Shown here one piece after another: positions 18,586-27,362 of a DNA stretch of 64,000 bases. The stretch is taken from positions 124,001-188,000 of the forward strand of contig NZ_NFJR01000004.1 in assembly GCF_002159975.1 (NCBI RefSeq). The letters are read 5' to 3'. The translations under genes were made by a program, and so were the position numbers. The stretch's first letter is position 1. Every line of letters begins with the position of its first letter. The notes below the pieces were generated by a model that worked only from the letters and a program-made list of their open reading frames with translations, was not told the DNA's origin and did not search any database. The DNA is from Barnesiella sp. An22. GTDB taxonomy: Bacteria; Bacteroidota; Bacteroidia; Bacteroidales; Barnesiellaceae.

Positions 18586-21105
18586 TTACATGCCCGTGCC
18601 GCTACCCGAGCCTCCCATGCCGCCGGCTGCGCCGCTACCGGCACCGCTGCTGCTCTTGAGGTCGTCGTTGTTGATACTGCGGCGGGCCTTCTTCACCGAG
18701 TTTTTCATCTGGCCGAACGAGTAGGTTATACCCAGCCGCACATACTGGCAGGGGTTGTAGTTGTAGTTGTCGATGCGGTAATCGTCGTTCTTGATGTGCA
18801 TGACAAACTTGCGCTCTTTCGAGAAGGGGTCGCTGGCCGAGAGGTTTATCTGCAACCGCTTGTTGAAGAACGACTGGCTCACACTGAAGCCGCAGAAGGC
18901 AAAGGGTGCCGTGGTTCCCACCAGCATGCGGAATCCCGAGTAGTAACCCACGTTGGCACTGATGGCACCGTCTTTCCAGGCATTCCAGCGGGCACCCAGA
19001 AAACCGTTGTAGTCCCACCCCTTGTTGGAGTAACCGGCCCGGGTCGAGCTGTAGTCGCCATATCCGCCCGAGAGGTTGGTATAGAGGTTGAGCGTGGGCA
19101 GTACGTTGCCCGAGAAGAAGACGTTCAGTTTGCACTCGCGGGCCCGGCCTATGTTGTCGTAGGTAATGTTGGCTATACCGTTTTCGTCCATGAAGATGGT
19201 CTGCTCGATACCGTTGTTCTGTATGCGGCCGTTCAGCTCGGTGGCCAGGCTCATGCCCGTGGCGGTAAAGAGGGTATATCCCAGCGAGAAGGTGTGCGAA
19301 ATCTCGGAGTCGAGGTTGGGGTTACCATAGCTCACCTGCATGGGCGAGGAGGTATCCTTGAAGGGGTTGAGTTGCCAGATGCCCGGGCGGCTGAGCCGCT
19401 GCGTGTAGGAGAGCTTGAAGGTCTGCATCTCGCGCGGTTGCCACGAGAGGGTCACATAGGGCACCACGTTGAAGAAGTCGTTGTCGAATCGAGTCTCTTG
19501 TGTACCTCCCTCGGTGTTGTGGTTGGTGGTGCGGCCGTCGTTCCAGGTCGATTCGAGCCGGGCACCTACCTTGCCGCTCCACTTCTTTATCTTCAGCACA
19601 TAGCCGGCATAGAGGCCCAGGATATGCTGCGTGTAGTCGAGGTCGTTGACCGGCAGCAGCACGTCGTTCCAGGTATCGGTAGGCTCGTCCCACAGGCTTT
19701 GGGTGCGGTTGCCGTCGCTCACGTTGCAGCGCATGATGTATTTGGCACCGGCTTCGATCTGGTGCATCTCGGTGAGGGGGTCGAAGTAGTCGATCTGCAC
19801 GGTCTGTTCGGTACCGTGAGCCTTGTTCTTGCTGCGTTCGATGTAGCTGTTCCAGTTGATGAGACCGTTGCTCTCGGTCGTGTAGTCCGAGTTGTTGGGG
19901 TTGTATTCAAACTGGTACGAAGCCGTGAGTGTGCGGTCTTTCTTGGCAAACGAGCGCTGGTAGTCGAGCGTTCCCGATATCGAGCCATAGTCGCTGCTCG
20001 AGTGGGTGAGCGACTGGTATTGGCTGCTGATGTCGTTGGCTCGGTTGTAGGAGGTGTAGTCGAGATTGGAGTTGGACTTGTTGTTGCCCAGCCAGCCGAA
20101 GGCTGAGAAGCTGATGAGGTTGAGGGTGTCGATTTCGTAGCTGGCCTCGATCGAGAGGTTGTGGCCGAGCCCTTCGAATCGCGACTTGCCGTAAACGGCC
20201 GAGTGGTTGAACTCGTCGCTGCCGTAGGTCTCGGAGAAGGTCTTCGAGTGACCTCCGTGGCCGTTGGTGTAGCGGCTGCCCGAGTAGCGGCCCGAGAAGG
20301 CGAACTTGCCAATCTGCGAGGAGAGGTAGATGTTGCCGCCGAATCCGCCTCGGTTGTCGGCGTTGGCCCCCACGCTGCCCACTACACCGTTGGTGTCGCG
20401 ACGGGTCACGGTGACGATATTGATGATACCGCCCACGCCCTCGGCCTCGTATTTCGACGAGGGGTTGGTGATGACTTCGATATTCTTGATCGAGCTGGCC
20501 GGCATGCTCTTGAGCACCTCCTTGAGGTTGTCGCCCGACATGATGGCCGAGCTCTTGCCGTTGAGCAGCACCTTGTAGTTGCTCTGTCCGTTGAGGCGGA
20601 TGTTCTCCTCGGCATCGACGGTAATCATGGGCACCTTGCGCAGCATGTCGAGAGCATTGTTGCTCGTGGCCTCGGGATCGGCCTCCATGTCATAGGTTAT
20701 CTTGTCGATGTCGCTCTTGATGAGGGGGCGTTGGGCCACGACGGTCACCTCCGAGAGTTCTGTTCCCTCGGTGAGGGTGAGGTTGCCCAGATTTTTGGTG
20801 CGCTCGCCCGGTTCTATCGACACCTCTACGCGGTTGGTCGCATAGCCTACCGACGAGATGACCAGCGTATAGCGGTTGCCGGCGGCAGCCGTAGCGGTGA
20901 AGTTTCCGTCCACGTCAGAGGCCACGCGGGTCAATACCTTGCCGTCGCTGTTTTCCACCCCCACGGTTACGAAGGGGATGGCTTCGCCACTGATCGAGTC
21001 GGTCACGGTGCCGCTTATCTTGCAATCGGCCGCAGCGGCGTGGGCCATAGTGAATACCGAGAATAACATTCCCAGCAGAATACCCAATTTGAAAACTCGT
21101 TTCAT
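18586..21105 (-). CDS. Outer-membrane beta-barrel protein, TonB-dependent receptor-like
   Basis: A large outer-membrane protein, 839 aa. It has a signal peptide (about 1-25), a carboxypeptidase-regulatory-like beta-sandwich (G-T-V-T-D-S-I-S-G-E-A-I-P, about 28-115), a plug-like region (L-R-K-V-P-M-I-T-V, then V-L-L-N-G-K, then I-E-V-I-T-N-P-S-S-K-Y-E-A-E-G-V-G-G-I-I-N-I-V) and a barrel of about 600 residues. The order fits the Bacteroidetes outer-membrane beta-barrel family rather than SusC. The last 18 residues are Gly/Ser-rich. It is the last gene of a five-gene operon with an ABC transporter and a GntR regulator, 46 bp after the preceding gene. Substrate unknown. Confidence 0.85.
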   Translation of the reverse strand: MKRVFKLGILLGMLFSVFTMAHAAAADCKISGTVTDSISGEAIPFVTVGVENSDGKVLTRVASDVDGNFTATAAAGNRYTLVISSVGYATNRVEVSIEPGERTKNLGNLTLTEGTELSEVTVVAQRPLIKSDIDKITYDMEADPEATSNNALDMLRKVPMITVDAEENIRLNGQSNYKVLLNGKSSAIMSGDNLKEVLKSMPASSIKNIEVITNPSSKYEAEGVGGIINIVTVTRRDTNGVVGSVGANADNRGGFGGNIYLSSQIGKFAFSGRYSGSRYTNGHGGHSKTFSETYGSDEFNHSAVYGKSRFEGLGHNLSIEASYEIDTLNLISFSAFGWLGNNKSNSNLDYTSYNRANDISSQYQSLTHSSSDYGSISGTLDYQRSFAKKDRTLTASYQFEYNPNNSDYTTESNGLINWNSYIERSKNKAHGTEQTVQIDYFDPLTEMHQIEAGAKYIMRCNVSDGNRTQSLWDEPTDTWNDVLLPVNDLDYTQHILGLYAGYVLKIKKWSGKVGARLESTWNDGRTTNHNTEGGTQETRFDNDFFNVVPYVTLSWQPREMQTFKLSYTQRLSRPGIWQLNPFKDTSSPMQVSYGNPNLDSEISHTFSLGYTLFTATGMSLATELNGRIQNNGIEQTIFMDENGIANITYDNIGRARECKLNVFFSGNVLPTLNLYTNLSGGYGDYSSTRAGYSNKGWDYNGFLGARWNAWKDGAISANVGYYSGFRMLVGTTAPFAFCGFSVSQSFFNKRLQINLSASDPFSKERKFVMHIKNDDYRIDNYNYNPCQYVRLGITYSFGQMKNSVKKARRSINNDDLKSSSGAGSGAAGGMGGSGSGTGM

Positions 21106-21151
21106 CTGTTATTAGTCAATTAAAGTGCGTGATGAATTGGTTGGTCTGTTC

Positions 21152-21976
21152 TTATTTTTTCTCTTTTTTGTCGGCTTTGTCGTCGGAGGAGTATTTCACG
21201 CCGATGCCGAAACTCACGGTGTCGATACTGTCGTTACCAATCGACTTCGACAGGTTGAACTCTATGAGATCGGTAGATCCGGTCACCCCGATGTTGTTGC
21301 CCTCGAGCGCCAGGGTATTGAGCGCCTTGGGGAGGAAGGCGGTGCCTATGTTGTTGTTCGAGAGGCTCAACGAACATGTATTGTTGAGGTATGCAAATAG
21401 TGTGCCGATATTGCATTGCTGGCAGGTGGTTCCACTGTGGCCTATGCTGTCCTGCATGACGAGCATACCCACGTTCGATTCCCGCACGACCACGTCGCCT
21501 TGCGATTGGACGATGAGTTTATCGAAGTTGCCCTCCGAGAAATAGAGCGTGACGTTGGGGTTGTGGTTCTCGACGATGAGTCGGGTGTTGTGGTCGTAGT
21601 CGAGAGTCTGTTTGCCAAACCACGACTGAGGTATCGAGTCGTTGGAGTCATCGGCCGCCGGCTGTTCCAGCCACTGGTCGGTGATATGCAGGGTGTCGCC
21701 CGTGTAGTTTTCGCCGTTGGCGAAGACGATACCCTGCCGGGAATCTTTCTTGTCGCGGGTCGAGATGAAGATGCAGGAATATACCGAGTCGTTGTCGGTA
21801 TCGTCGATAACGAGGTAACGCACGGGGGCGTTGTAATTTTCATTATAATCCAGCAACTCTTTCAGACTCTTCAATTTCGTTTCGGGCGAGAGGTTGCTGA
21901 TGACTTTGATGGCGATGATGGGGGCGAATATCATCACGGCCAGAACAATTAACAGGACTATGGTCGAGCGTTTCAT
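21152..21976 (-). CDS. Membrane-anchored protein, possibly beta-solenoid
   Basis: Unrecognised, 274 aa. One N-terminal membrane helix (about 5-27, T-I-V-L-L-I-V-L-A-V-M-I-F) suggests a periplasmic protein held in the inner membrane. The second half contains short regularly spaced strands with N-N-I-G/S-N-V-G turns, which looks like a parallel beta-solenoid; that is inference from the pattern. The tail is Lys/Asp-rich. Its ATG overlaps the GntR stop by 4 bp, so translation is probably coupled. In the operon it sits between the regulator and the outer-membrane barrel. Confidence 0.55.
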   Translation of the reverse strand: MKRSTIVLLIVLAVMIFAPIIAIKVISNLSPETKLKSLKELLDYNENYNAPVRYLVIDDTDNDSVYSCIFISTRDKKDSRQGIVFANGENYTGDTLHITDQWLEQPAADDSNDSIPQSWFGKQTLDYDHNTRLIVENHNPNVTLYFSEGNFDKLIVQSQGDVVVRESNVGMLVMQDSIGHSGTTCQQCNIGTLFAYLNNTCSLSLSNNNIGTAFLPKALNTLALEGNNIGVTGSTDLIEFNLSKSIGNDSIDTVSFGIGVKYSSDDKADKKEKK

Positions 21977-22365
21977 GATGCTTGGTTTGAGGGGTTTGAC
22001 GTGAGGTTTTCGATAAATTCCCGGTACATGGAGTCAATCTCGTCCATGGGGATGTGCAGGGTATAGAGCTGCATGAAGAAGCGTGGCAGTTCGGTCTTGA
22101 GGAATTCGTTTCGCCGGTATTCCGTGATTTTGTGTTTGGCGTCGGGCGAGACGAAGAAGCCGATTCCCCGCTTGTTGAAGATGATACCCTGGGTCTGCAA
22201 AAATTCATAGGAACGCATCACCGTGTTGGCGTTTACCTCCACGAGGGCCGCGTATTCGCGCACCGAGGGTATGCGGGCCCCAATGGCATAGTGGCCCAGC
22301 AGTATCTCGTCGCTGATGCGTTCGGCGATTTGCAGGTAGATGGTTTGGTTCTCTTTGAATTGCAT
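21973..22365 (-). CDS. GntR-family regulator, YtrA type
   Basis: A short 130-aa regulator. An N-terminal winged helix (I-Y-L-Q-I-A-E-R-I, then R-I-P-S-V-R-E-Y-A-A-L-V-E-V-N-A-N-T-V-M-R-S-Y) is followed by only about 50 residues, without the usual large ligand domain; this is the YtrA subfamily. Such regulators generally control the ABC transporter encoded with them, as here. The start at 22365 removes a 34-codon upstream extension that overlaps the permease gene. It lies 2 bp behind the permease stop. Confidence 0.85.
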   Translation of the reverse strand: MQFKENQTIYLQIAERISDEILLGHYAIGARIPSVREYAALVEVNANTVMRSYEFLQTQGIIFNKRGIGFFVSPDAKHKITEYRRNEFLKTELPRFFMQLYTLHIPMDEIDSMYREFIENLTSNPSNQAS

Positions 22366-22367
22366 AC

Positions 22368-23240
22368 TTATCGTTTGGTTTCGTTTATTTCGAGTTCTTT
22401 CATGCGCATGTATCCGATGTATCCGAACAGCAGATATTCTACGGCGCTGATGCCGTTGAGTATCCACACGAAGTCGTTGTTGTTGAAGCTGTCGAAGTAG
22501 TTGCCTACGACCAGGTAGGTGAACATCGACTCCAGCTCTTCCTTACCCAGCAGGGTGGTGTAGAAGATGATGACGATGATGCCCAGCAGGAAGCAGGCGG
22601 CAATGGTCTTGAGAAAACTGTTTTTCTGCCACAGCGTAGCTCCCAGCGTGAAGGTAACGATAATATTGATCGTGTAGTTCACCAGGAACGAGGTGCTGTA
22701 CATGTTGTTGTTCCAGAAGGTGAGCAAGCCTTGCAGCGGTGTGCCCGGGTTGAAGGCTTCGCCGCGTATCATCGACGAGGCTGTCTCCGAGACATACTGG
22801 GCCACCAGGATGGCTGCGAAGAAGAGAATGGGGTAGAGCACGATGGTCCACAGCAGGTGGGCGATATACTTCTCGGCGGTCGAGGCGGGAACCACCAGGT
22901 AGAGCACCCGTTTGGAGCGGCGGCCTATCTGATCGGCCAGGCTCGAAGCACTCTTGGCGATATAGACAAAGAAGCCGAGCCAGATAATTATCTGTATGCC
23001 TGTCGAAGCGATGGAGGGAATCAGTCCCTCTTCGTCGGTCGAGTGGAAGAGGAACATCAAGAGGGTGTAGATGCCTGCCAGCGAAAAGAACTGGAGCAAC
23101 AGTCCCCGTTTCCACTCGTGTATCTGCTTGGAGCAGTAGCGTCCGAAGCGTTTCAGACTGAAGAAGTTGGAGGCCGTCGGGCGTGTGGCTACCGAGGCGG
23201 CTGCCTCTTGGGCGTTGGGGGTTATGTCATATTCGTTCAT
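22368..23240 (-). CDS. ABC transporter membrane subunit (putative)
   Basis: A 290-aa inner-membrane protein with about six hydrophobic segments. The N-terminus of about 30 residues is hydrophilic and the first helix is near residue 50 (L-L-L-Q-F-F-S-L-A-G-I-Y-T-L-L). No sharp family motif is seen; the assignment rests on the ATPase gene 7 bp upstream and the YtrA-type regulator downstream. Together they would form a small ABC exporter or a transporter acting on cell-wall stress compounds. The substrate is unknown. Confidence 0.7.
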   Translation of the reverse strand: MNEYDITPNAQEAAASVATRPTASNFFSLKRFGRYCSKQIHEWKRGLLLQFFSLAGIYTLLMFLFHSTDEEGLIPSIASTGIQIIIWLGFFVYIAKSASSLADQIGRRSKRVLYLVVPASTAEKYIAHLLWTIVLYPILFFAAILVAQYVSETASSMIRGEAFNPGTPLQGLLTFWNNNMYSTSFLVNYTINIIVTFTLGATLWQKNSFLKTIAACFLLGIIVIIFYTTLLGKEELESMFTYLVVGNYFDSFNNNDFVWILNGISAVEYLLFGYIGYMRMKELEINETKR

Positions 23241-23247
23241 GGTCGTC

Positions 23248-24096
23248 TTATTTTACAGGGTTGGCAAATATACGTTCGATTTCCGCCGGTTTTTCGATGG
23301 CGTAGTTGAAGAGCATCTCGATGTCGAGCGGCGTCTCCTCGCCCGTGGGGTTGGGCAGGATGGCGCTGTATCCGGCAATGGTCGAGACCGAGTAAAGGGC
23401 CCCTTCGATGTCGGCCTCGCCGGCTCCCTTGATAAATCGCAGGTGCGAGGTGATGTCGGCCGTGTCGCTGTCGAGCAGCAGGCGGCCGCCCTCGAGAATG
23501 TCGATGCGGTCGATCATGTTTTCGAGGTCGCGCACCTGGTGGGTCGAGATGACGATGCTCTTCTGCTCGTTCATGCCCGAAGCGATGACCTTGCGGAACT
23601 GGCTCTTCGAGGGGATGTCCATGCCGTTGGTAGGCTCGTCCATGAGCAGCAGCGGGGTGTTGGTGGCCAGGGCAAAGCTCACCAGGTATTTCTTTTTCTG
23701 TCCCATCGAGGTCTTGGACAGGTTCTTGACATTCTCCAGTTCGAAGTCGGCCAGATACCGGTCGAACTGCTCGCGGTCGAAGCGGGGATAGAAGACGCTG
23801 TTGCGGCGCACGTAGGCATCGACCGAGATAGGGGGAAGGTCGAACTCCTCGGGTACGAGGAAAATCTTCTCGAGCGTTTCGGGGCGGCGGTGGCGCACCT
23901 CCACACCGTCGAGCGTGATGCGTCCCTTGTGGGGAAACATCAGGCCGCACATCATATAGAGCAGGGTCGATTTACCGATTCCGTTTTTACCCAGCAGCCC
24001 GTAAACCGAACCCGGTTGTATCGTCAGGCTTATGCCGTTGAAGATGGGGGCCTTCTTTTTGTGATAACTAAATTCAAGATTTTCAATCTGTAACAT
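23248..24096 (-). CDS. ABC transporter ATP-binding protein
   Basis: A 282-aa ATPase. Walker A G-K-N-G-I-G-K-S-T (about 37-45), Q-loop region, a degenerate signature K-T-S-M-G-Q-K-K-K, Walker B L-L-L-M-D-E-P-T-N-G-M-D and switch S-T-H-Q-V are visible. The C-terminal extension of about 70 residues is common in drug- or YtrB-type exporters. First gene of the operon. The ATG at 24096 starts the conserved fold (M-L-Q-I-E-N-L-E-F), and a TACATTTG box upstream supports it. Confidence 0.9.
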   Translation of the reverse strand: MLQIENLEFSYHKKKAPIFNGISLTIQPGSVYGLLGKNGIGKSTLLYMMCGLMFPHKGRITLDGVEVRHRRPETLEKIFLVPEEFDLPPISVDAYVRRNSVFYPRFDREQFDRYLADFELENVKNLSKTSMGQKKKYLVSFALATNTPLLLMDEPTNGMDIPSKSQFRKVIASGMNEQKSIVISTHQVRDLENMIDRIDILEGGRLLLDSDTADITSHLRFIKGAGEADIEGALYSVSTIAGYSAILPNPTGEETPLDIEMLFNYAIEKPAEIERIFANPVK

Positions 24097-24153
24097 AGTA
24101 TTTTGGGATAAAATTGTTTTACTGTTTTGGTGTATTAGTTTAATAGTACACTG

Positions 24154-24184
24154 CAAATGTAGATAAACTTTTTGAATCTGCAAC
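24154..24184 (-). promoter_or_regulatory. Promoter of the ABC/GntR/beta-barrel operon
   Basis: Minus-strand TACATTTG (24154-24161), a spacer of about 19 bp, and TTG within GTTG (24181-24184). It lies 58 bp upstream of the ATPase start and should also be the target of the YtrA-type regulator. No clear palindromic operator was identified. Confidence 0.6.
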
Positions 24185-24210
24185 AAAAAAACTTATTTTT
24201 TTTCTGTCTA

Positions 24211-24242
24211 TTTGCAAAAGCCGTTAATGATTTGTACTTTTA
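24211..24242 (+). promoter_or_regulatory. Promoter for the small acidic protein and OmpA-like gene
   Basis: TTTG (24211-24214), 20-bp spacer, TACTTTTA (24235-24242), 34 bp before the ATG. It is divergent from the ABC operon promoter. Confidence 0.55.
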
Positions 24243-24275
24243 CCCAATCAAATAACCCCAAAAAACATAGAAAAA

Positions 24276-24593
24276 ATGAGCCAAAACGAAGATATATTTG
24301 CCTACGACGAAGACAAGGCTGTAGAGTATATAAAGAATGTATTGCCCCAGGAATTGAAAGAGAAGTATAGCTACGACGACATTGTCTACGTTACCGATGT
24401 CGTGTACGACTATTACGAGCAGAAGGGGCTCTTCAACGAGGATGCCGGCGACGAGGTGGAGCTCGACGAAGACGACATCATCGACTTTGCCCGCAAGTGT
24501 GCCCACAAGGACGGCGTGAAAATCGACGACGAGGATATGCCGTTCCTGGTACGGGGTGAGTTGGATTACGAAGAGTCGCTGGGTGTTTTCTGA
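24276..24593 (+). CDS. Small acidic protein of unknown function
   Basis: A 105-aa cytoplasmic protein, strongly acidic (many Asp/Glu in Y-D-D-I-V-Y and V-E-L-D-E-D-D-I-I-D), without signal peptide or membrane segment. I do not recognise a domain. The ordered helix pattern and normal codon use suggest a real conserved protein. It precedes the OmpA-like gene by about 10 bp, so both are probably one transcript. Confidence 0.6.
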   Translation: MSQNEDIFAYDEDKAVEYIKNVLPQELKEKYSYDDIVYVTDVVYDYYEQKGLFNEDAGDEVELDEDDIIDFARKCAHKDGVKIDDEDMPFLVRGELDYEESLGVF

Positions 24594-24604
24594 GGAGGCG
24601 AGTG

Positions 24605-25303
24605 ATGAACAGGAAAACAGGATTTATCATATTGCTGGGTGTAGCCGCGTTGCTCCCCGTCGAGGCGGCCTCGCAGAATGTCTTTCAGAAGGCGGCCAAC
24701 ACGGTGTCGTCGTGGTTCTCGTCGGACAAGTCGAAAGGCGAAGTGGCCCCGACCGAGCATATCGACCTCACGCAGTTGACCCTCGACGAGAATATCTCGA
24801 TACCCGAGCTCGACAAGGAGGCCCGCAAGATACGCACCGCCCAGTCGCGTGAGATGCGCCGCTTGCAGAAGGCCCGTCTCACCGACCTGAAGCTGGTGCG
24901 CAACTACGAGGTAATCAAGGCTACCATAGCCGCTTCGAACCTCTTCCTGCCCAACGATACGGTGCTGAGCGAGAAGGCCGACATCTTTCTGCGTCCCTTC
25001 CTGGCCGACCTGCGCATACCCGATTACTACCATGTGATGCTGGTCATGCACAGCGACGATACCGGCTCGGAGGCTTACAGCCTCGACCTGACCCGCTCCC
25101 GGGTACAGGCCGTGCGCGACTGGTTTGCCCGCAACGGGGGCAATACCGACTTTGTGGTGACGTATGAGGCCGGTGCCTTTTCGCCTATCGCTTCGAATCG
25201 TACCATGGAGGGGCGGGCCAAGAACCGGCGGCTCGAAATCTATCTGATACCGGGCGAGAAGATGATCGATATGGCTCGCCGCGGTCAGCTCGACAAGCGG
25301 TAA
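24605..25303 (+). CDS. OmpA-family periplasmic protein
   Basis: A 232-aa exported protein with a signal peptide (about 1-24, ending E-A-A-S). The C-terminal OmpA/MotB-like peptidoglycan-binding domain spans about 105-220: F-L-P-N-D-T-V-L, V-M-L-V-M-H-S-D-D-T-G-S-E-A-Y-S-L-D-L-T-R-S-R-A-type pattern, and N-R-T-M-E-G-R-A-K-N-R-R-L-E-I. The middle is helical. It probably contacts peptidoglycan. An in-frame GTG precedes the ATG directly; the ATG is taken. Confidence 0.8.
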   Translation: MNRKTGFIILLGVAALLPVEAASQNVFQKAANTVSSWFSSDKSKGEVAPTEHIDLTQLTLDENISIPELDKEARKIRTAQSREMRRLQKARLTDLKLVRNYEVIKATIAASNLFLPNDTVLSEKADIFLRPFLADLRIPDYYHVMLVMHSDDTGSEAYSLDLTRSRVQAVRDWFARNGGNTDFVVTYEAGAFSPIASNRTMEGRAKNRRLEIYLIPGEKMIDMARRGQLDKR

Positions 25304-25390
25304 CCTTTCGGTTGTAAAACAAGTTCTCGGTCGGGGCAATTCCATTTGGAACTCTGGGTTTCATTTGTTTTTGCTCTCATCTTTCTTGTA

Positions 25391-25660
25391 TCTTCGGATA
25401 AGACAGGATACGGTTCGGGATAGTCAAAAACTGAAAAACTCCGTTTTTCTTTTGACTCTTCGCTCACCTTTCTGCCATCTTCGGATAAGATAGGATACGG
25501 TTCGGGATAGTCAAAACTGAAAAACTCCGTTTTTCTTTTGACTCTCCGCTCACCTTTCACTATCTTTGCACACTGCAAAATAGAATGTGGCCGGGCATGG
25601 TCAAACGCAGAAAACGGTTGTTTCTGTTTGATTTTGTACCCGCCTTTCTCTATTGGGGCA
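25391..25660 (+). repeat. Tandem 87-bp promoter-hairpin repeats
   Basis: Two nearly identical 87-bp units (25391-25477 and 25478-25564) are followed by a diverged third (about 25565-25660); a decayed unit may precede them. Each unit holds the hairpin AGTCAAAA...GAAAAAC-TCC-GTTTTTC...TTTTGACT (25422-25457 and 25509-25543). Its 3' arm includes a TTTG -33 element. In the third unit the outer arms read TCAAAC/GTTTGA, so pairing is kept by a double change. This array fills most of the 418-bp gap between the OmpA-like gene and proS. A diverged copy lies upstream of punA. Confidence 0.85.
25537..25568 (+). promoter_or_regulatory. Promoter of proS inside the repeat
   Basis: TTTG (25537-25540), 20-bp spacer, TATCTTTG (25561-25568). 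The -33 box is part of the 3' arm of the second repeat's hairpin. The resulting leader of about 145 nt would contain the third repeat's hairpin. Confidence 0.75.
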
Positions 25661-25720
25661 AATCCTTTGCTTGGGGCAGGGGAGAGTTTTTTCGTGTCAA
25701 TAAACAAACAGCATAAAATA

Positions 25721-27202
25721 ATGGCAAAAGAGTTGAAAGAATTGACCAAGCGTGCCGATAACTATTCGCAATGGTACAACGACTTGGTGGTAAAGGCCGA
25801 CTTGGCAGAACAGTCGGCCGTGCGGGGCTGTATGGTAATCAAGCCCTATGGATATGCAATTTGGGAGAAGATGCAACGCCAGCTCGACGACATGTTCAAG
25901 GCGACGGGCCACGTGAATGCCTACTTCCCGTTGTTGATTCCGAAATCGTTCCTGAGCCGCGAGGCCGAGCACGTAGAGGGCTTTGCCAAAGAGTGCGCCG
26001 TAGTGACTCACTACCGCTTGAAAACCAACCCCGACGGCACGGGCGTAGTGGTAGACCCCGCCGCCAAACTCGAGGAGGAGCTCATCATCCGTCCTACCTC
26101 CGAGACCATTATCTGGAACACCTATAAAAACTGGATTCACTCCTATCGCGACCTGCCCATCCTGTGCAACCAGTGGGCCAACGTGTTTCGCTGGGAGATG
26201 CGTACCCGCCTCTTCCTGCGTACGGCCGAGTTTTTGTGGCAAGAGGGGCACACCGCCCACGCTACCCGCGAGGAGGCCGAGGCCGAGGCTCGTCGCATGC
26301 TCGAGGTTTATGCCGACTTTGCCGAGAACTTCATGGCCGTGCCGGTAATCAAGGGTGTGAAATCGGCCAACGAGCGTTTTGCCGGTGCCCTCGATACCTA
26401 TACCATCGAGGCCATGATGCAGGACGGCAAGGCCCTGCAGTCGGGTACGTCGCACTTCCTGGGGCAGAACTTCGCCAAGGCATTCGACGTGCAGTTCATC
26501 AACAAGAACAACGAGCTCGAATATGTGTGGGCTACCTCGTGGGGCGTATCTACCCGTCTGATGGGTGCCCTTATCATGACCCACAGCGACGACAACGGTC
26601 TGGTGTTGCCGCCGAAACTGGCTCCCATCCAGGTGGTGATTATCCCCATCTACAAGAATGCCGAGCAACTGCACGCCATCGACGTGAAGGCCGACGAAAT
26701 CGCCGGCAAGTTGCGCGCCATGGGTATCTCGGTCAAATACGACAACGCCGACAATAAACGCCCGGGCTTCAAGTTTGCCGACTATGAGCTGAAGGGTGTG
26801 CCCGTGCGTCTGGTCATGGGAGCCCGCGACCTCGAGAACGACACCGTAGAGGTGATGCGCCGCGATACGCTCGAAAAAGAGACGTTGCCCGTCGACAACA
26901 TCGAGCAGGTTGTAAAAGGTCTGCTCGACGAGATACAGGCCAATATCTTCCAGAAGGCTCTCAAGTTCCGTCAGGAGCACACCATTACGGTCGACAGCTA
27001 CGACGAGTTCAAAGAGAAGATCGAGGAGGGCGGCTTTATCCTGGCTCACTGGGACGGCACGACCGAGACCGAGGAGCGCATCAAGGAGGAGACCAAGGCG
27101 ACGATTCGCTGTATCCCGTTCGATGGCGATACCACGCCGGGCGTCTGCATGGTTACCGGCAAGCCGTCGGCTCGCCGCGTGCTCTTTGCCCGCTCGTACT
27201 AA
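25721..27202 (+). CDS. proS: Prolyl-tRNA synthetase (archaeal/eukaryotic type)
   Basis: Class II aminoacyl-tRNA synthetase charging tRNA-Pro, 493 aa. It is the short type without the bacterial editing insertion. Motifs: [14 protein letters not shown] near residue 35, motif 2 ([23 protein letters not shown]), motif 3 with G-T-S-H-F-L-G-Q, and the anticodon-binding domain (P-I-Q-V-V-I-I-P-I) followed by a C-terminal domain. The start M-A-K-E-L-K-E-L is well defined; the open frame further upstream runs through the repeats and is not used. Confidence 0.96.
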   Translation: MAKELKELTKRADNYSQWYNDLVVKADLAEQSAVRGCMVIKPYGYAIWEKMQRQLDDMFKATGHVNAYFPLLIPKSFLSREAEHVEGFAKECAVVTHYRLKTNPDGTGVVVDPAAKLEEELIIRPTSETIIWNTYKNWIHSYRDLPILCNQWANVFRWEMRTRLFLRTAEFLWQEGHTAHATREEAEAEARRMLEVYADFAENFMAVPVIKGVKSANERFAGALDTYTIEAMMQDGKALQSGTSHFLGQNFAKAFDVQFINKNNELEYVWATSWGVSTRLMGALIMTHSDDNGLVLPPKLAPIQVVIIPIYKNAEQLHAIDVKADEIAGKLRAMGISVKYDNADNKRPGFKFADYELKGVPVRLVMGARDLENDTVEVMRRDTLEKETLPVDNIEQVVKGLLDEIQANIFQKALKFRQEHTITVDSYDEFKEKIEEGGFILAHWDGTTETEERIKEETKATIRCIPFDGDTTPGVCMVTGKPSARRVLFARSY

Positions 27203-27234
27203 TCGAGACGAATACAAGTTCAACCATACTGCAC

Positions 27235-27270
27235 AGGGCGGTTCCGACAGCGGGGCCGCCCTTGTTGTTT
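27235..27270 (+). terminator. Terminator after proS
   Basis: AGGGCGG pairs with CCGCCCT (27255-27261), followed by TGTTGTTTG. It begins about 33 bp after the proS stop. Confidence 0.7.
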
Positions 27271-27362
27271 GCGTTTGCAGGGAAACAGGGGGGGAGGATG
27301 TGACCGCAGACTCTCTCTCTGCGCGGCCGATACGGGAGACTCCGTTGCGTGAGGGGCAGGGA

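Noticed and set aside
25285-25749. 154-codon minus-strand frame with two copies of a 29-residue repeat
   Set aside because: The repetition is only the 87-bp DNA repeat (29 codons) read in frame. It covers the proS promoter and leader and has no start context or domain.
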